Source of the DNA: Microbotryum silenes-acaulis
Taxonomy: Eukaryota; Basidiomycota; Microbotryomycetes; Microbotryales; Microbotryaceae
Length of the DNA stretch: 64,000 nt
Reading direction: 5' to 3'
Assembly: GCA_003665825.1 (NCBI GenBank)
Contig: QPFY01000010.1
Location: 1,116,001-1,180,000 of the forward strand
The number at the start of each line of letters is the position of its first letter. The first letter of the stretch is position 1. Both the position numbers and the translations under genes were made by a program. This document shows positions 19,484 through 30,566 of this stretch, in pieces. Below the pieces are notes generated by a model. It saw nothing but the letters and a program-made list of their open reading frames with translations. It made no database searches and was not told the DNA's origin.

Positions 19484-21610
19484 ATGGACCCAGCATCAGG
19501 CCCTGTTGCACAGGATCCGGCCTCAATCTCGGGCCACTCGTCAGATCAGCCCCCACCTCCGTCATACGCCTCGCTCGTCGCACCCGTCCCCGGATCGTCC
19601 TCGCTTGGGACCGCGACCGCGACCGCCCAATCCAGCATATCCGCGCACTCGATATTTCCCAACCACGCCGCATTTGACCATTCCCAGGCCGCACTGGGCT
19701 TCCCATCGGGCTACTTCATCCTTCGCAACCGCGGCGCCGGTGGAAGGGTGCTAGATCTGCTTGGTCACAAGACCAACGAAGGGGCTCTTATTGGACTACA
19801 CCCTCTCAAACAACCTCAAGTAGATGGGGACCAACTTCAGTGCAGAGCCAATAACCAACTGTGAGCCCTTTCGCCGCCGATTCTCAATTGTCCCGACGCG
19901 ACTCGGGATATCTTCCCCCCACTTGTGACGAGGGCAGATCAGCCGACGTGAAGCTGACTCATCTCTCGCTGCGCCCAGGTGGTTCATTGGCTGGGATGGT
20001 TTGCTTTACAGTGTCGCTGCTTCCAGACCCGTTGAATGCGTAGGCAAGTGATGTTCGTCCAGGCACGCGGTCAGCTCCACTCAGCTAACCCCCTGTCCTC
20101 GCGTGTTCCACGTGTCACGTGCCTCCTGCCTTTCGCCGGTCGCACTGCAGACGGGGCCTTGACTCTCGCTTACCCGCATCCCGTCATGTCCATTCCATCA
20201 CATCGCTCTCATCCTAATCCACAATTCGTCTTTGATCCGGTCACATCGACATTGCGGGTACAATACGCCACAGACCCAACCTTCCCCGGTCCGCGATGCG
20301 AAGACAAGTCGGATTGGAACGACTACGACTACATCGTCGAATCGGTACCGCAGCGAAGAAAACGACCCAACGAACAGGGCCTGTGGGACGTCGTTTCTTC
20401 CGGTCCCGGCAACTTATTCGAAGGATTGAGCGAAAAAATCTTTGGTACAAAGAGTCCCTCCTCGGAGGCGAGCAACCCCTTGGCTGGACTAGGACCTAGC
20501 AGCCCGGCGAGACCTCTATCGACGACGAGTCAAGCTCCAATAAGACCGGCGTACGAACCCTACCGGAGACCGTCTTCTTCGAACACAAATACGAACCCTC
20601 CACTGCTGCCGGCGAGACCTCGTACAGTCGAGGACGATTCAGATTCGGATTCCGAGCCGTCAGCATCGCGATCGGTCCGAGTTGTTGCCGTCCCACGAGC
20701 CTTGCGGTATGGTACCCCATCGCAATCTGAACCATCAACCAAACCCAAGTCTGGGCGTTCGTATCAAGGTGGTCTTGATCCCTCACATGCCGCCGGAGAT
20801 GTGAGCCACTCCTCGGGCCAAACACTCGAGATCTTCCGAAGGGAGCGGGCAAGGGAAGCTCGTCGAAGCAAGCGTCGGCAGTGGGAGCTCATCTCGGTGG
20901 TAGTCCGACCTGTACCGATCGAATCGTATTCCGGACGAAACTCATTTTCGGAAACCGAGCGAGCCATGGCCGGGTCGCCTACCCCGTCGAGCGTGATGCG
21001 ACGTGTGTCTTCGACCGTTGGGCTTTCCTCGTCCCCGCGATTCATCCCACTTCCTACTTCGCCTAGCCTCGATAGGACCGAGCCAGTGCGGACGCGACGA
21101 GCTGTCTCTAATGCTCAACAACCAACACAGAGCTCAATCCCAGCCTCCTCGTCTTTGAATTCAATAGCATCTCAAGGGTTCTCCTTACCGCGCCTTCTGA
21201 AGGCGAACATTTACGGCAAATACCCCGATGAGAGCGAAGCGTCTGGAGATACCACCAACACCGAAGGATCAGACTTATTCGATGATGAGCCCGAAGACGC
21301 AAGGGTTCTCCAGCTCGATGAGATTGGACAGGAAATGGCCAGGTCGACGTCCAATTTGTCCTCGTCAAAACGGATTGGGTCTGAGAGGCAACGCGCTGGG
21401 CGGATGGTTGAGGGTTTGCAGATTGAGCAGCAGGTGGAGATAACTTCCTCGTCTCTGAGGGCTATGCAGTTGGATCGTCCGCTTCCGAAGTTCCCATCGA
21501 TGGAGGGGCTTTCGGTGTTGGCTACTGACACTAAGGAGGAGGAGGCAGCGCACACGGAGGTCATTGACGCGAAAGCGGCCGAGGAGCCCAGGGAACGGAT
21601 TGCCGAGTAG
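19484..21610 (+). CDS. Lectin-like (ricin-B type beta-trefoil) protein with long disordered tail
   Basis: Three exons: 19484-19860, 19979-20043 and 20151-21610, giving 633 residues. After a Pro/Ser-rich start the segment GYFILRNRGAGGRVLDLLGH, the following K.NEGALIGLHPL and ANNQLWFIGWDGLLYSVAAS follow the beta-trefoil lectin pattern seen in fungal ricin-B-like proteins: a ..VLD.. strand, a glycine/threonine turn and NNQ.W/F.I at the repeat end. Only about one repeat's worth is clear, so carbohydrate binding is uncertain. The rest (about residues 210-633) is Ser/Pro/Arg-rich and probably disordered, with a basic helix RRERAREARRSKRRQWELIS. Intron 2 needs a GC donor (GCAAGT at 20044) to keep frame. 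No signal peptide or toxin catalytic domain is visible. Confidence 0.65.
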
Positions 21611-22942
21611 GAATGGACTTGCGGAGCTTGTCAAGCACTCCTGCGGAATAGATAGTGGTGACATTGCTCTTGACCTCGAAATTGCGGCTTTACATTTTAG
21701 GGGCACGGGCACGCCGGTTTCGGATGGATTCGGTCGGAAAATTAGCGACGGCGGAACGATCACACTTTTCAGGTCATGGAATGCACCATTGAAACGAAAT
21801 TATAGAGCCGACAGAACTTTAAACGACTCTAAAAAGCGCAGTGTACATAGTATAAGTGTCAAGGTCGCGGTGCATAGTCGTGTGGATCGCGGCCTGATCC
21901 GGGAACAGGAGGCAGAAGCGAATCTCCACGTGCTGCCGAAAAAGTCTCACAAATCTCCCCACAAAGACCGATGAAAGCCAGGCAGCCAATTATCGTGCTT
22001 GATATCAACCAAAGTTAGCTGAGGAGGAGGGGATGTCCAGCTCGAGGAGCAGAGGCGCTACACTGAATAATGCTCCTCCGCCGCATCGATTCAATTGAAG
22101 CCTCATTCCCGGCGGCTGCTAGCCTGACCTTCATCACTCATCTCGACGTGGCGTCCTATTCACAAGGAGCAACATCTTTGGAGCAACACCATAAGGATGC
22201 TCTGACTTTACCACCATCGCTTGCTTACGCCTTTGGAACCGCTCATCTGTCTTTCCTCGCCCTCGTCGACCCGCACGATCGAACGCTCGCTCCGCTGCAG
22301 CTGATAAGAGCTTATCACCACCTCGTGTCGCGGTCGTCCGCCTGACGCCCCACTTGGATCGCGCTCACGACGTCACCAGCCCGGACCTCACCCAGCCATG
22401 TCCTCATCGGACAGCACGACAATGTCGGTTTCTTCTCCCTATGGTACACGATCCTCGACTTGGTCACCCGATACAACGGCCAAGTCCGAGTCGCTGTCAC
22501 CCAAACTATGCGCCGTCGCCGAGGAGGACGATCAGGACTTGGTCTACGAGTACGTGAAATCTCTTTTTTCTTTTATTTTGGCTCTGGTGAATCGGGATGC
22601 CAGGAAGTTGCCCGCGACGCAGCTGGAGCTCCCTTCGGTGCCGAAGGGTCCCGTGACCTCTGCGACCTATGAAGAGATTCAGGCGGGTTTAATTGGAGAT
22701 TAGCTCGTTGTCGATTATCCGATTAGCGCTTCAACTGAATTGCTCTTCCCCGTTCCACCCGCCTCGTGCTCCACTCTGCGCTCCCTCTCATTCGCACGCG
22801 GCCTCGTCAACCTTGCGCGGCTGCCTTGGCCCTGGCTCATCTCGCTCGTCCGCCTCTGCCCGCCACGAATCTGCTGATTGACGACGACGACGACGACGAC
22901 GCACCACCTCCCTTTCGCCGTCGACGTAGTCTGTTGTCGACC
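21611..22942. other. Intergenic upstream of the GATA factor gene
   Basis: About 1.3 kb contain two small plus-strand frames: one at 22070-22345 (91 codons, MLLRRIDSIEA...) and one at 22398-22703 (101 codons, MSSSDSTTMSV...). Neither has family features, and they may be parts of the promoter/5' UTR or an unrecognised small gene. A GAC trinucleotide run lies near 22880-22900. Confidence 0.35.
22398..22703 (+). CDS. Small hypothetical protein (doubtful)
   Basis: An ATG-initiated frame of 101 codons lies upstream of the GATA factor gene. It is Ser/Thr-rich at the start and has a short hydrophobic helix (YVKSLFSFILALV) in the middle. I do not recognise it. Two competing frames overlap it, so it may be non-coding. 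Confidence 0.2.
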   Translation: MSSSDSTTMSVSSPYGTRSSTWSPDTTAKSESLSPKLCAVAEEDDQDLVYEYVKSLFSFILALVNRDARKLPATQLELPSVPKGPVTSATYEEIQAGLIGD

Positions 22943-25900
22943 ATGGCGGATCCGGCTGCACAGGATGCTGCTGCCACGCTCTCGCAGGTGGCCAACTCGG
23001 GCGCTCAGATCGCTTCAACCTCGACGTCTGGCGCTGCTGCTGCTGCTGGCTCAACTTCGTCCTCCGCGGTATTAGCCGCCGCCGCGCTTATGGCTGGCAG
23101 CAATCCCAGCGCCAGTACGAGCAACAACACCTCCCAGGACGCCGAGACGAGCGATGTCGCGATCCTAGATCCAACCTTGACGGCAGTCGCTTCTCCGAAT
23201 GCGCAAATGCCCGCCAACTACAACAAGGTAAGCAGCTTCACCGCCCCTCTTCGGCATGAGCGGCTGTCGCCGTCCAAGCGCGGGCGATCCGCAAGCCTCT
23301 AGTCAGGCTCGGGGTTTCACCAACCCAGAACACCGAGCGCTCCTCATTGCAGCATCTCCCTGATCATCCCGAGCGGCGATCATGATGTACGTTGATCCGA
23401 TAGCTGACCCGACCCGAATCCCGTGCGTTTCTCCTATAGGATCTGCCCATGTGTGCGAATTGCTTGACCCAGGTCAGTGACCCTCGCCGATATATCAGAT
23501 TGGATTCGCTGCCTAGACACCGAGCACGGAGTTTGGGTCCGGCGAGTCGTTCGGCACCGATTGCAGTCGGATCACAGGGTGGTCACGCGATAGTCGACTG
23601 GGGTCGATGCTGCAGCATGCGTCAATCACGTAGCAGACGACCCTCTGCCCGTCTAGGCGAGATCGAGGAGACAGTCAAGCCCACGGTGAACTGACTCAGG
23701 TTACTTGCTCCGCACAGACAACACCGCTCTGGCGCAGATCGCACGACAGCTCGCACATCCTATGTAACGCCTGCGCCCTCTTCTTCAAGATGAAAGGTCG
23801 ACCGAGGCCCATCTCGCTCAAAACGGATGTCATCAAGTCGCGCAACCGCAGCAAGGGCAAGAGCACGAGCAAGGATCGAAGCAACCCTTCGGCGTTGACC
23901 TCGACCGGATCTTCCGCCACGGCTTCGCCTTCGGCTCTCGGCGCCTCGACGTCAAGTTCCTCCTCGCGAATGACGTCCAAGTCAAAGGAGAGGAGCATGA
24001 GCAGGTCGAGAGACGCCGGTGTTGTTGGGAGGAAGAGTGGGCCCGGGATGGATGAAGAGGATGCCGAGATGGAGGACGGTCGCAACAAGCCTTTCAACGA
24101 TGGCGCCTTCTCCGAGGTCGACTCGAACGGTCGCAAGGCGAGGAAGACCGGGCTGTCCCCGAACAACGTCGCCTTTGGGCAGCCACCATCTATACTACCA
24201 GGGTATCCGGGAGCCTACCCGTATCCGTACCCTTACTACCAGCCCCACCCGCTCGCACCCTCCCACCACCATCACCCTTACCCGCCGCCTCGATCCCGCT
24301 CGCGTTCTACCGATGGTCGACGAGCGCAGTCACTCGATTCTCGACCAACAAGTGCGGAACGAGCGCCGGCTGGAGGAGCACCACCTCGACGCGGGCCCTA
24401 CGGGTATCCTCTGCCTCCTCCGCCGGGGTATCATCCGGCAAACCCCGGACTCCACGCGACCACTCCGCCCGAAGGCTACTACCCGCCCTACGGCTATCCT
24501 CCACCACCAGGTTTCGTTGGCCAGCACTCGATGCCCCCTGGGTACTACCCTTCGCCTCTCTTTGGTGCTCACCCTCACGCTCAGGCTCATGTGCAAGCAC
24601 AAGCCCACGCGTCGCACGCCCACTCGCAGACTCAGTCGCAGCAGCCTGCTATCGCGCATGCTCAATCGAACTCTCGATCACGATCTCCCGCGACCGCTCC
24701 GACTTCGGAAAGTGGCCCGATCGGAGGCGGCAATCCGGCATCTAGGTCTGCGTCAGCGGGGTTAACGGCATCACCCCCTCACCCTTCTGCATCCAACTCT
24801 GCTTTGTATCCTGGTCCCGGTCAACTGCCTCAAGGCTACAGCCTTTCCCCCCTCGGAGGTACAAATCCGGTTCCTCGACCGCAGTTGAACGGAGCCGATG
24901 GAGGTTTAACCCTCGCGCCATTGGTCTCGAACGGCAATCGATCCCCTCGACTTTCTGATGATCACGCGACGATGGCCTCGGACCAGAATGGACAGACGGA
25001 GAGGATTCACCTGCCTTCCTTTACGTCCATCTCGGCTAGCACCGCTCCAATGATGCCCTCCGTCTTCGCACCGCAATACCCACGACACCGGCGAGCAACG
25101 TCCGTCTCGAGTACTTCTGCCGCAAGCGTCGTCTCGACTGGTTCGGCCGAGGAGGGCGTTCGTTCCCCCGAGACGAACGCGATGAGGACTTTGGCCGCGC
25201 CACCTCCTCGGGCTCAAGCGGGTTCGGGTCTTGCTGCGGGACGGGTCGATGTCCCTGGCTCACCACACGATGAACGCCGAGGTCGACCTGAAAAACGCGA
25301 TCGGGATGGCGCGAGCAACAACGCTTTCTTTTCCTTCAAAGGCAAAGGGCGCGAAGGAGCCGAGGACCTCTCCGAGATTGACGAGTTGGAAGGTGATACG
25401 GCCGACGACGACGATGCTTTCTCGAATGGGGATGGGCGAAGGTCCATGATGAATGTCGAAGCTTCGCTGGGGGATCTACGAGTCGATCGACATCGAAGAC
25501 CGCACGGAGGGGCGTATGACGGGTCCGCTTCGCCGCTTTCGTCGCATCAGAATGACGATAGTTCGAGGAGTCGGTCGTCGGGTCGTGGGACGTCAAGGGA
25601 AGGAAGGGGCCGTTCGAGAGGACAATACGGAGGAGGGACCGCGGGACGATCGGCCGGTTCTTTGGCCTCGAGATCTAAGACTGCTAGACAAGGGTCGGCG
25701 TCGTCGTCCATGTCGAGGAGTGCAGGATCGAGCCTTTCTGCCGAGGCGCAGATCCGGAGGTTGAAGACCAAGGTCGCGGAATTGACGTTCCTCAATGGGT
25801 TGATGGTCTCGAGGTTATCCCAATTGGAAGGACCTGGTCGAGTCCCCTTGACTCAATCGGGAACGATGACCAGTCTTTCAGCCGAGACGCCAAGACCGAC

Positions 25901-26135
25901 CGATGGATATTCTGAACACGAGCAGGACGAAGAAGCGTTCAGGGATGATCCTAGTGATGGGGGAGGGGATGAGGAGATGTATGGCGATGAGGCTCTGAGG
26001 GAGGATGAGGAGTTGGAGAGGTATGGCGTCAGTGTGTCGAGCCAAGATCCGGCGATGAGGCAGCAGTTGTTGGCTTTTGTGAAGGCTCAGAGGGCGCAGG
26101 GGGTTCCGGGGATGAGCGCGAGGGCGGAGAACTAG
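22943..26135 (+). CDS. GATA-type zinc-finger transcription factor, AreB/Gzf3/Dal80-like
   Basis: Three exons: 22943-23227, 23440-23472 and 23718-26135, giving 911 residues. The GATA finger is split by an intron: CANCLTQ in exon 2 joins TTPLWRRSHDSSHILCNACA in exon 3. The next block (FFKMKGRPRPISLKTDVIKS) carries the basic tail typical of the AreB/NreB/Gzf3/Dal80 branch of nitrogen regulators. A C-terminal coiled coil (AQIRRLKTKVAELTFLNGL) is also expected in that branch and allows dimerisation. The middle is long and low-complexity, rich in Tyr/Pro/Gly, His/Gln and Ser/Arg. By family, it should bind GATA sites and modulate nitrogen-catabolite genes, often as a repressor; the role is inferred. 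An in-frame ATG at 22766 would add a poly-Asp segment. Confidence 0.88.
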
Positions 26136-26597
26136 TGCGAGCTGCTCTGTTTGAGGGAGTATGCCTGGTGACAGGAGTGCAATTTAATGAATTTCCACTG
26201 TAACATGATAAGGCGGGGACCCCTTAAACTAAGTGGGAGCGATGATACCGACCAACGATAATGTCTAGAGCTCAAATCTCAGATGCGAGGAAACTCACGG
26301 AGGCAATTTTTGACTCAAGTAGCCTGTAGTACGGAAGAGAGTCAAGAAAAGTCTTGACCTACCGGTGGGCCGGTTTAAAGGGTGCTGAAAATGCAGAAAT
26401 GGTTGTACGTACGTGACTTCTAAATACCGCTGGCAGGTGCGGCAGACCAAACAGTACATTGACACATTCACCATCGGCGGCCCAACACAGTCAGTCAAGA
26501 ACAGCGAGTCTATCTCCTAAGCCACATTCTTTCTGAGTAAATTCATGATGTAGTTCGGTTTAGGGATTACGGATTGCGCCTCCATAGCTTCAACACA
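26136..26597. other. Convergent intergenic spacer
   Basis: The spacer lies between the GATA factor stop and the Ima1 stop on the opposite strand. It is A/T-richer than the flanks. No coding frame is supported. Confidence 0.45.
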
Positions 26598-28358
26598 TCA
26601 CCCCCCGAACCACCTCAACCACCTCCATCTTCCCTCAGTCTTAGCATCCCTGTGCTCCTTTTCTTCCCCCACCGGAGACGCCTCATCATCGACCCTCATC
26701 CTTTCTTCAAACACCTCATCCAATCCCGAACTAGGCTCGTTCCAACCCCAACGAACTTTCGATTTCCCGAACTCGATCACTTCACCCCGCTTCCCATTCC
26801 ACCGCTTAGCTTCAGTTACGGTTTCAGGATCGGGTTCAGCATCCGACATCTCGATATCACCATCTTGGTCGTTTGGGTGTTGGTAAAGAGAGGTGGGGGA
26901 GGCTTGGATCCAGGGTTGACCGAACTTGGGTTCGGGTTGGAGGCGGTGGCGTAGGAGCGTGGTGGAGAGGAGGGGGAGTTTCGAACCTGGCTTGGCGTTC
27001 GGCGTAGATTGAGGGTATTCAGGGTGAATGGGGAAGAGCGCAGGTAGGTCCGAAGAAATGGAGAGACTTTCGATCGGTTCGAGAGGATCTGATGTGAGAG
27101 TCGCTGCTGGGGAAGTGGGGAGGATGACGGGCCTCGAAGGGCCTATACGGACTTGGGCGCGTGGGACGAGGCGGATCGCGTAGAAGGAGAGAATGAAGAA
27201 GACCACTTGGAGGGCCAGACTGGTAGCATACAGTGGAGGAACGATCGACGCGGGCTTGAGATGATGCCAAAGGGCGAACGCAAGGCGATGTGTGTAAGCG
27301 AGCATTTGGAGGGAGATGTATAGCTTTCGACCTTGAATGCGTATTCGACGTCGTTTGAGTACCTTAGTACGATACAATTGAAGCCACGTTGGATCCCAGT
27401 TGATCCAGAGGAGACTGGAAGCGAGGAGGAGAACCACGGGGAGGGGACATGGTTTGCTCGATACTGTTGGATCCCAAAGTGCCCAGGCGTTGGTGAGCAC
27501 CGAGGAGATCCATATCGAGTACCATAGCACTCCTCGCACCCTCCACACGAGTATTGTAGAGACCGATAATCCTTTGGTCGGTTTGTCACCCGTCTTGGAG
27601 GCAGCCCGTTGAGATTCTCGAAGTCGACTTCCAAAGAGGGAAGTTTTCGTCCAGTAGTCGCGCTGCTTGATGATGGATTCGACAGAGGGAAGACACGTCG
27701 AACAAACGATGGGATATCGTCGATCCAATGATTGGCGATAGTTCGACACCGAAGTTGGTGTCGAGGACGTAGAAGCCACTGGATGATCGGAATCGAGGTC
27801 GTACGAGGCGAGCAGATGGATCTGCAACGATTGGTTCGAGAGACAGCTTCGACAGAACGGGGACTGTTTCTCGGGTGTGGACGAGGTGATGCGGGATTTG
27901 GTGGGCGTCGCTGCGGTGTACAAATGGGGGAGGCATGAGCAAAAGGGGTCTCGACAACTGAAACGGATCGGTCGGAGAATGAAAGTGGGTCCGGGGAACG
28001 AGAACTCACCTCTTCGGGAGAAAGATTCGAGATTCAGTTGAGCATCATGATGAGCTGGTTCGTCCGAGATGATGACGCCGTTCTAGTGTTTGGGGTCATC
28101 AAGTCAGTGGGGTGAGCCGAGCCGACGGTCCTCGCCGAAACCGACCTGATCGAAATGATTCCGACACGCGCAATAGCCGCAAATCCAATCCCTTCGCGTT
28201 CCCACAGCTACAGGTCGATCATAGGCCACTGCTTTGCCCTTGCCGTTGCCACGAGCATCATCATAGTTGGCATTGACGAGGTCGAGCTTGGTCGCACAAA
28301 AGTGACAATCGACCACCGCGAGTCGACCTTCATGATTCGATGACCAGGGCCAGACCAT
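26598..28358 (-). CDS. IMA1: Inner nuclear membrane protein Ima1/Samp1 (NET5) type
   Basis: Three exons: 28358-28146, 28082-28010 and 27910-26598, giving 532 residues. The N-terminal Ima1 domain shows paired zinc-binding motifs: VDCHFCATKLD, WICGYCACRNHFDQNG, FCRSCLSNQSLQIHLLASYD and YPIVCSTCLPSVESIIKQRD. About five hydrophobic segments follow (for example LPVVLLLASSLLWI and SLALQVVFFILSFYAI), then a Pro/Asp-rich nucleoplasmic tail. In fission yeast Ima1 sits in the inner nuclear membrane and helps link chromatin and the spindle pole to the envelope; human Samp1 is the orthologue. The intron phases join exactly, and the spliced N-terminal domain has all expected Cys pairs. Confidence 0.88.
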
Positions 28359-28768
28359 CCTGCATGGAGTGGAGCACCTCCCTGGCTTCAAGACGAGCAC
28401 AAAGGCGGGGTTGAGGCCAGGAAACGAGATCGAGACAGGGGGTTCAACGGCGGGGGAGTGATCGAAGGAGCCAAAGTGGGAGAAAGTGGGGGGCGCGAAC
28501 CCCCTCGAGCTCAGTCGCACGGAGCCGGCGCAGCCGCCTCACTCTGCCCCGCCCGGTGCCAACACTCTGATATCCGATACCCGATCTCAGCTTTGCGTAC
28601 TACACGAGTCTACGGCACGTCTCTGCGGGCATTCGAATCGCGCTCACGACCCAATTCACACGTTCTCCACCGGTGTCGCCGACCGTTGAAACTCTCTCTA
28701 CGGCTTCTGCTCAAACGGGTCGCCAACCGGACCAACAGCTCGCAAAATATTAAATACATCCGATCGTA
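28359..28768. promoter_or_regulatory. Divergent promoter region, IMA1 / unknown gene at 28769
   Basis: The 410-bp spacer lies between two divergent start codons and so must hold both promoters. I see no distinct TATA box or known factor site. Confidence 0.35.
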
Positions 28769-30144
28769 ATGCCCTTCGAATCCGACTTGACCATCGTCGA
28801 GGCCTTACAACAATCCCGTCGACGGCTGTTGTACGATTCCCTGCCTCTCTTCGCTTCGACGCGACCCGCTCGAGCCAAATTTGTGGAATCGACCAATCTG
28901 CCACCTTACGAGCTGCAACACATCATCACTTTGACTGTATCGATTGGTCCGCATATGTTCGAGAGTACTCGTTTGTCGAGGGTCGCTTGGACCGCTCCGC
29001 AAGCTTCGGTGTCGAGTGAAGCGGCCTCGACGGAACCGATTCAAGACTCGGAGGCGACGACCACCATCACATCCACACCATTGGCGACTGTGACTCCGGA
29101 CCTGGCGGTGCCTTCGATCGAAGCTTTGATCGCTCAGAATGTCGCATCGTCGCTTTCCACCGCTGCGACTCCGGCTTCGACCAATGGCGCAAATTTGAAT
29201 GCTTTCTCGACCTCGACTCGGCGGCCAGCTTTGGCTTTGCAGTTCGGTGAAGTACCGACGGATACCTATCTCGTACCACTACATTTCATATTCGAGCCTC
29301 TCCCGGCTGGCAAGGCAATTCTGAGCTTCATCCTCGTCCCCGACGACTTTAAACGGCTCGTCGATACTGCGACTACGAAGGATCCACTTACGGGCGAGAT
29401 CAAGCCTTTGAATACGAATTATCCTGTACCCATGTCGATCAGGTTGGAGCAGTCGTTGAGTAAGGCGGTCAAGGTGGAATTGGAGAATTTGAGTTGTAGT
29501 AAAGGGAAGGAACGACAAAAAGTCGAGGTGTGGTGGAATCGGATGGTCAGCCGGATTTTAAATCTTCACGGGCCGCGCCCTACGAAGGCTGACACAACTC
29601 TTACAACACTCAGATCACATTGATGCCAACCCCTACACATATTGTCAAGCCACGACCTCCGACCCCACCCCCACCCCCCGAACCTCGCGATTTCTCCCTC
29701 TTCATCTCAGCCGCACCATATGGCCTTCCTCAACGTTCAAAGAAACTCGCCAGCGGTACACCAACAGCCGAAGGAACACCAGGCTCTTCAACCTCTGGAA
29801 CAACCGCACCAGCCAATAAGAAACGCAAGCGACCTTCGACCTCGGCTGCTTCGAGGAGGGGATCTTCGGCTGCGACGGCGAAGAGGAGAGAATCATCGCT
29901 TTCGTCTTCGACTCCGGGGAGAGGCTCGAGTGCCACACCTGGGCCTGTTGAGCTTCCTACCCCGGTGGTACCGAGGGCGTCGTCGTCGTTGAAGGAGGTT
30001 GTATCGGCTACGACGATGACGAGTGAAACCAAGACGAGCTCGGCTCCGCTCGTCGTACCGGCTGTGACGACCAAGTCGAGGAGTGGAAGGACTCATCGGC
30101 CAAAGAGTTTTGGGCAGGAGTTTGATGTGGATCTGGACAAGTAG
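28769..30144 (+). CDS. Hypothetical protein with Ser/Lys-rich, nuclear-looking C-terminus
   Basis: Two exons, 28769-29545 and 29614-30144, give 435 residues. The N-terminal half appears folded: MPFESDLTIVEALQQSRRRL, then YELQHIITLTVSIGPHMFES and a beta-rich block YLVPLHFIFEPLPAGKAIL. An Ala/Thr/Ser linker separates the two. The C-terminal third is Pro-rich (PPTPPPPPEP) and then Ser/Lys/Arg-rich with a likely nuclear localisation signal (NKKRKRP). I do not recognise a family. The intron is supported by phase and by the GTCAGC donor and ACTCAG acceptor. It is divergently transcribed from IMA1. Confidence 0.65.
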
Positions 30145-30566
30145 AGTATGTTTAAGGTACATTTTGCAGATGTAATGTGGAAGGTTTGTTGCACACCTAG
30201 ACTCTGTGATAAAGTAAAATTTTCGTTTTTCCTCTTGGGATGCGCACGTGATCGATCGCAATCTGGGCACATTAGAACAAGAGCGTGAGTTTCACTCTGC
30301 TTGTCGATTTTGATCGATGATCGGCGTAGGCAAGCGTAGGCTCGACAGGACGGGGAGACGGAGCGGAGTAAGCTCAATAAGCTCTCCACAGAGTGGAGGG
30401 TTTCGAGCTTAGGAACGGAGCTAACTTAAAGCACGACTAAGCGCGACTGTCTATCAGCGCTTCAGCAGTGACCGCGTGACCGCGTAACCGGCCACCTTCT
30501 CTGTGACTCAAGTCGCGACTTCGAGCGAGAGCGAGAAGGTGTTCACACACCCTCCGGTAGGTAGGT
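30145..30566. other. Intergenic upstream of the Zn2Cys6 gene
   Basis: About 420 bp, with the 3' UTR of the upstream gene and the promoter of the next. A CACGTGATC box is at about 30246-30254. Nothing else stands out. Confidence 0.35.
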
